Shown here: positions 5,130 to 5,145 of the stretch, piece by piece
How positions within the stretch are numbered: the stretch's first letter is position 1
How the letters are laid out: each line of letters begins with the position of its first letter
Assembly (NCBI GenBank): GCA_029820875.1
Contig: JALGUK010000162.1
Location: 1 to 5,145 of the forward strand
Reading direction: 5' to 3'
DNA: 5,145 bases
Source: Candidatus Zipacnadia bacterium
Lineage (GTDB): Bacteria > Armatimonadota > UBA5377 > JALGUK01
Program-made: the position numbers and the translations under genes
The notes under the pieces: generated by a model
Told to the model about the DNA's origin: nothing
Seen by the model: the letters and a program-made list of their open reading frames with translations, nothing else
Databases searched by the model: none

Positions 5130-5145
5130 TGGCTCGGAAGCATCC

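Overview
The window looks like chromosomal DNA from a GC-rich bacterium. All recognisable genes are bacterial housekeeping or modification genes with Shine-Dalgarno-type starts, and I see no mobile element, phage gene, rRNA, tRNA or CRISPR array. The lineage cannot be fixed from sequence alone. The QueC variant, the DUF366 neighbour and the HLGH-type tyrosyl-tRNA synthetase would fit several thermophilic or deep-branching bacterial groups, and this is only an impression.

Region 1 (15-2079, + strand) is a tight queuosine-precursor cluster: queC (preQ0 synthase), a DUF366-family gene overlapping the end of queC, and queE (7-carboxy-7-deazaguanine synthase) starting 3 nt after the DUF366 stop. 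QueE makes CDG and QueC converts it to preQ0. The partner genes folE/queD (upstream steps) and queF/tgt/queA/queG (downstream steps) are not in the window. The DUF366 protein has no assigned step. Its central motifs resemble the biotin/lipoate ligase fold, which makes it the best candidate here for an undescribed function.

Region 2 (2141-4470, + strand) holds a secreted protein of unknown function with a Pro/Ala/Glu-rich linker and a C-terminal CPHC motif, then tyrS, then a small YtxH-like membrane protein. All are co-oriented with region 1 and separated by short gaps (61, 33 and 44 nt), so one long transcript is possible. TyrRS and queuosine share tRNA-Tyr as a target, which may or may not be meaningful.

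Region 3 (4471-5145) contains a perfect 11-bp hairpin between convergent genes, then grpE on the minus strand. This grpE is abnormal. Its reading frame is lost after the conserved EEGTV motif, while the expected C-terminal strand (GGRVLRPAQV...) sits intact in another frame immediately downstream. This implies a deletion of about 34 nt, real or an assembly error. The 5' end of grpE probably lies at or beyond the right edge of the window.
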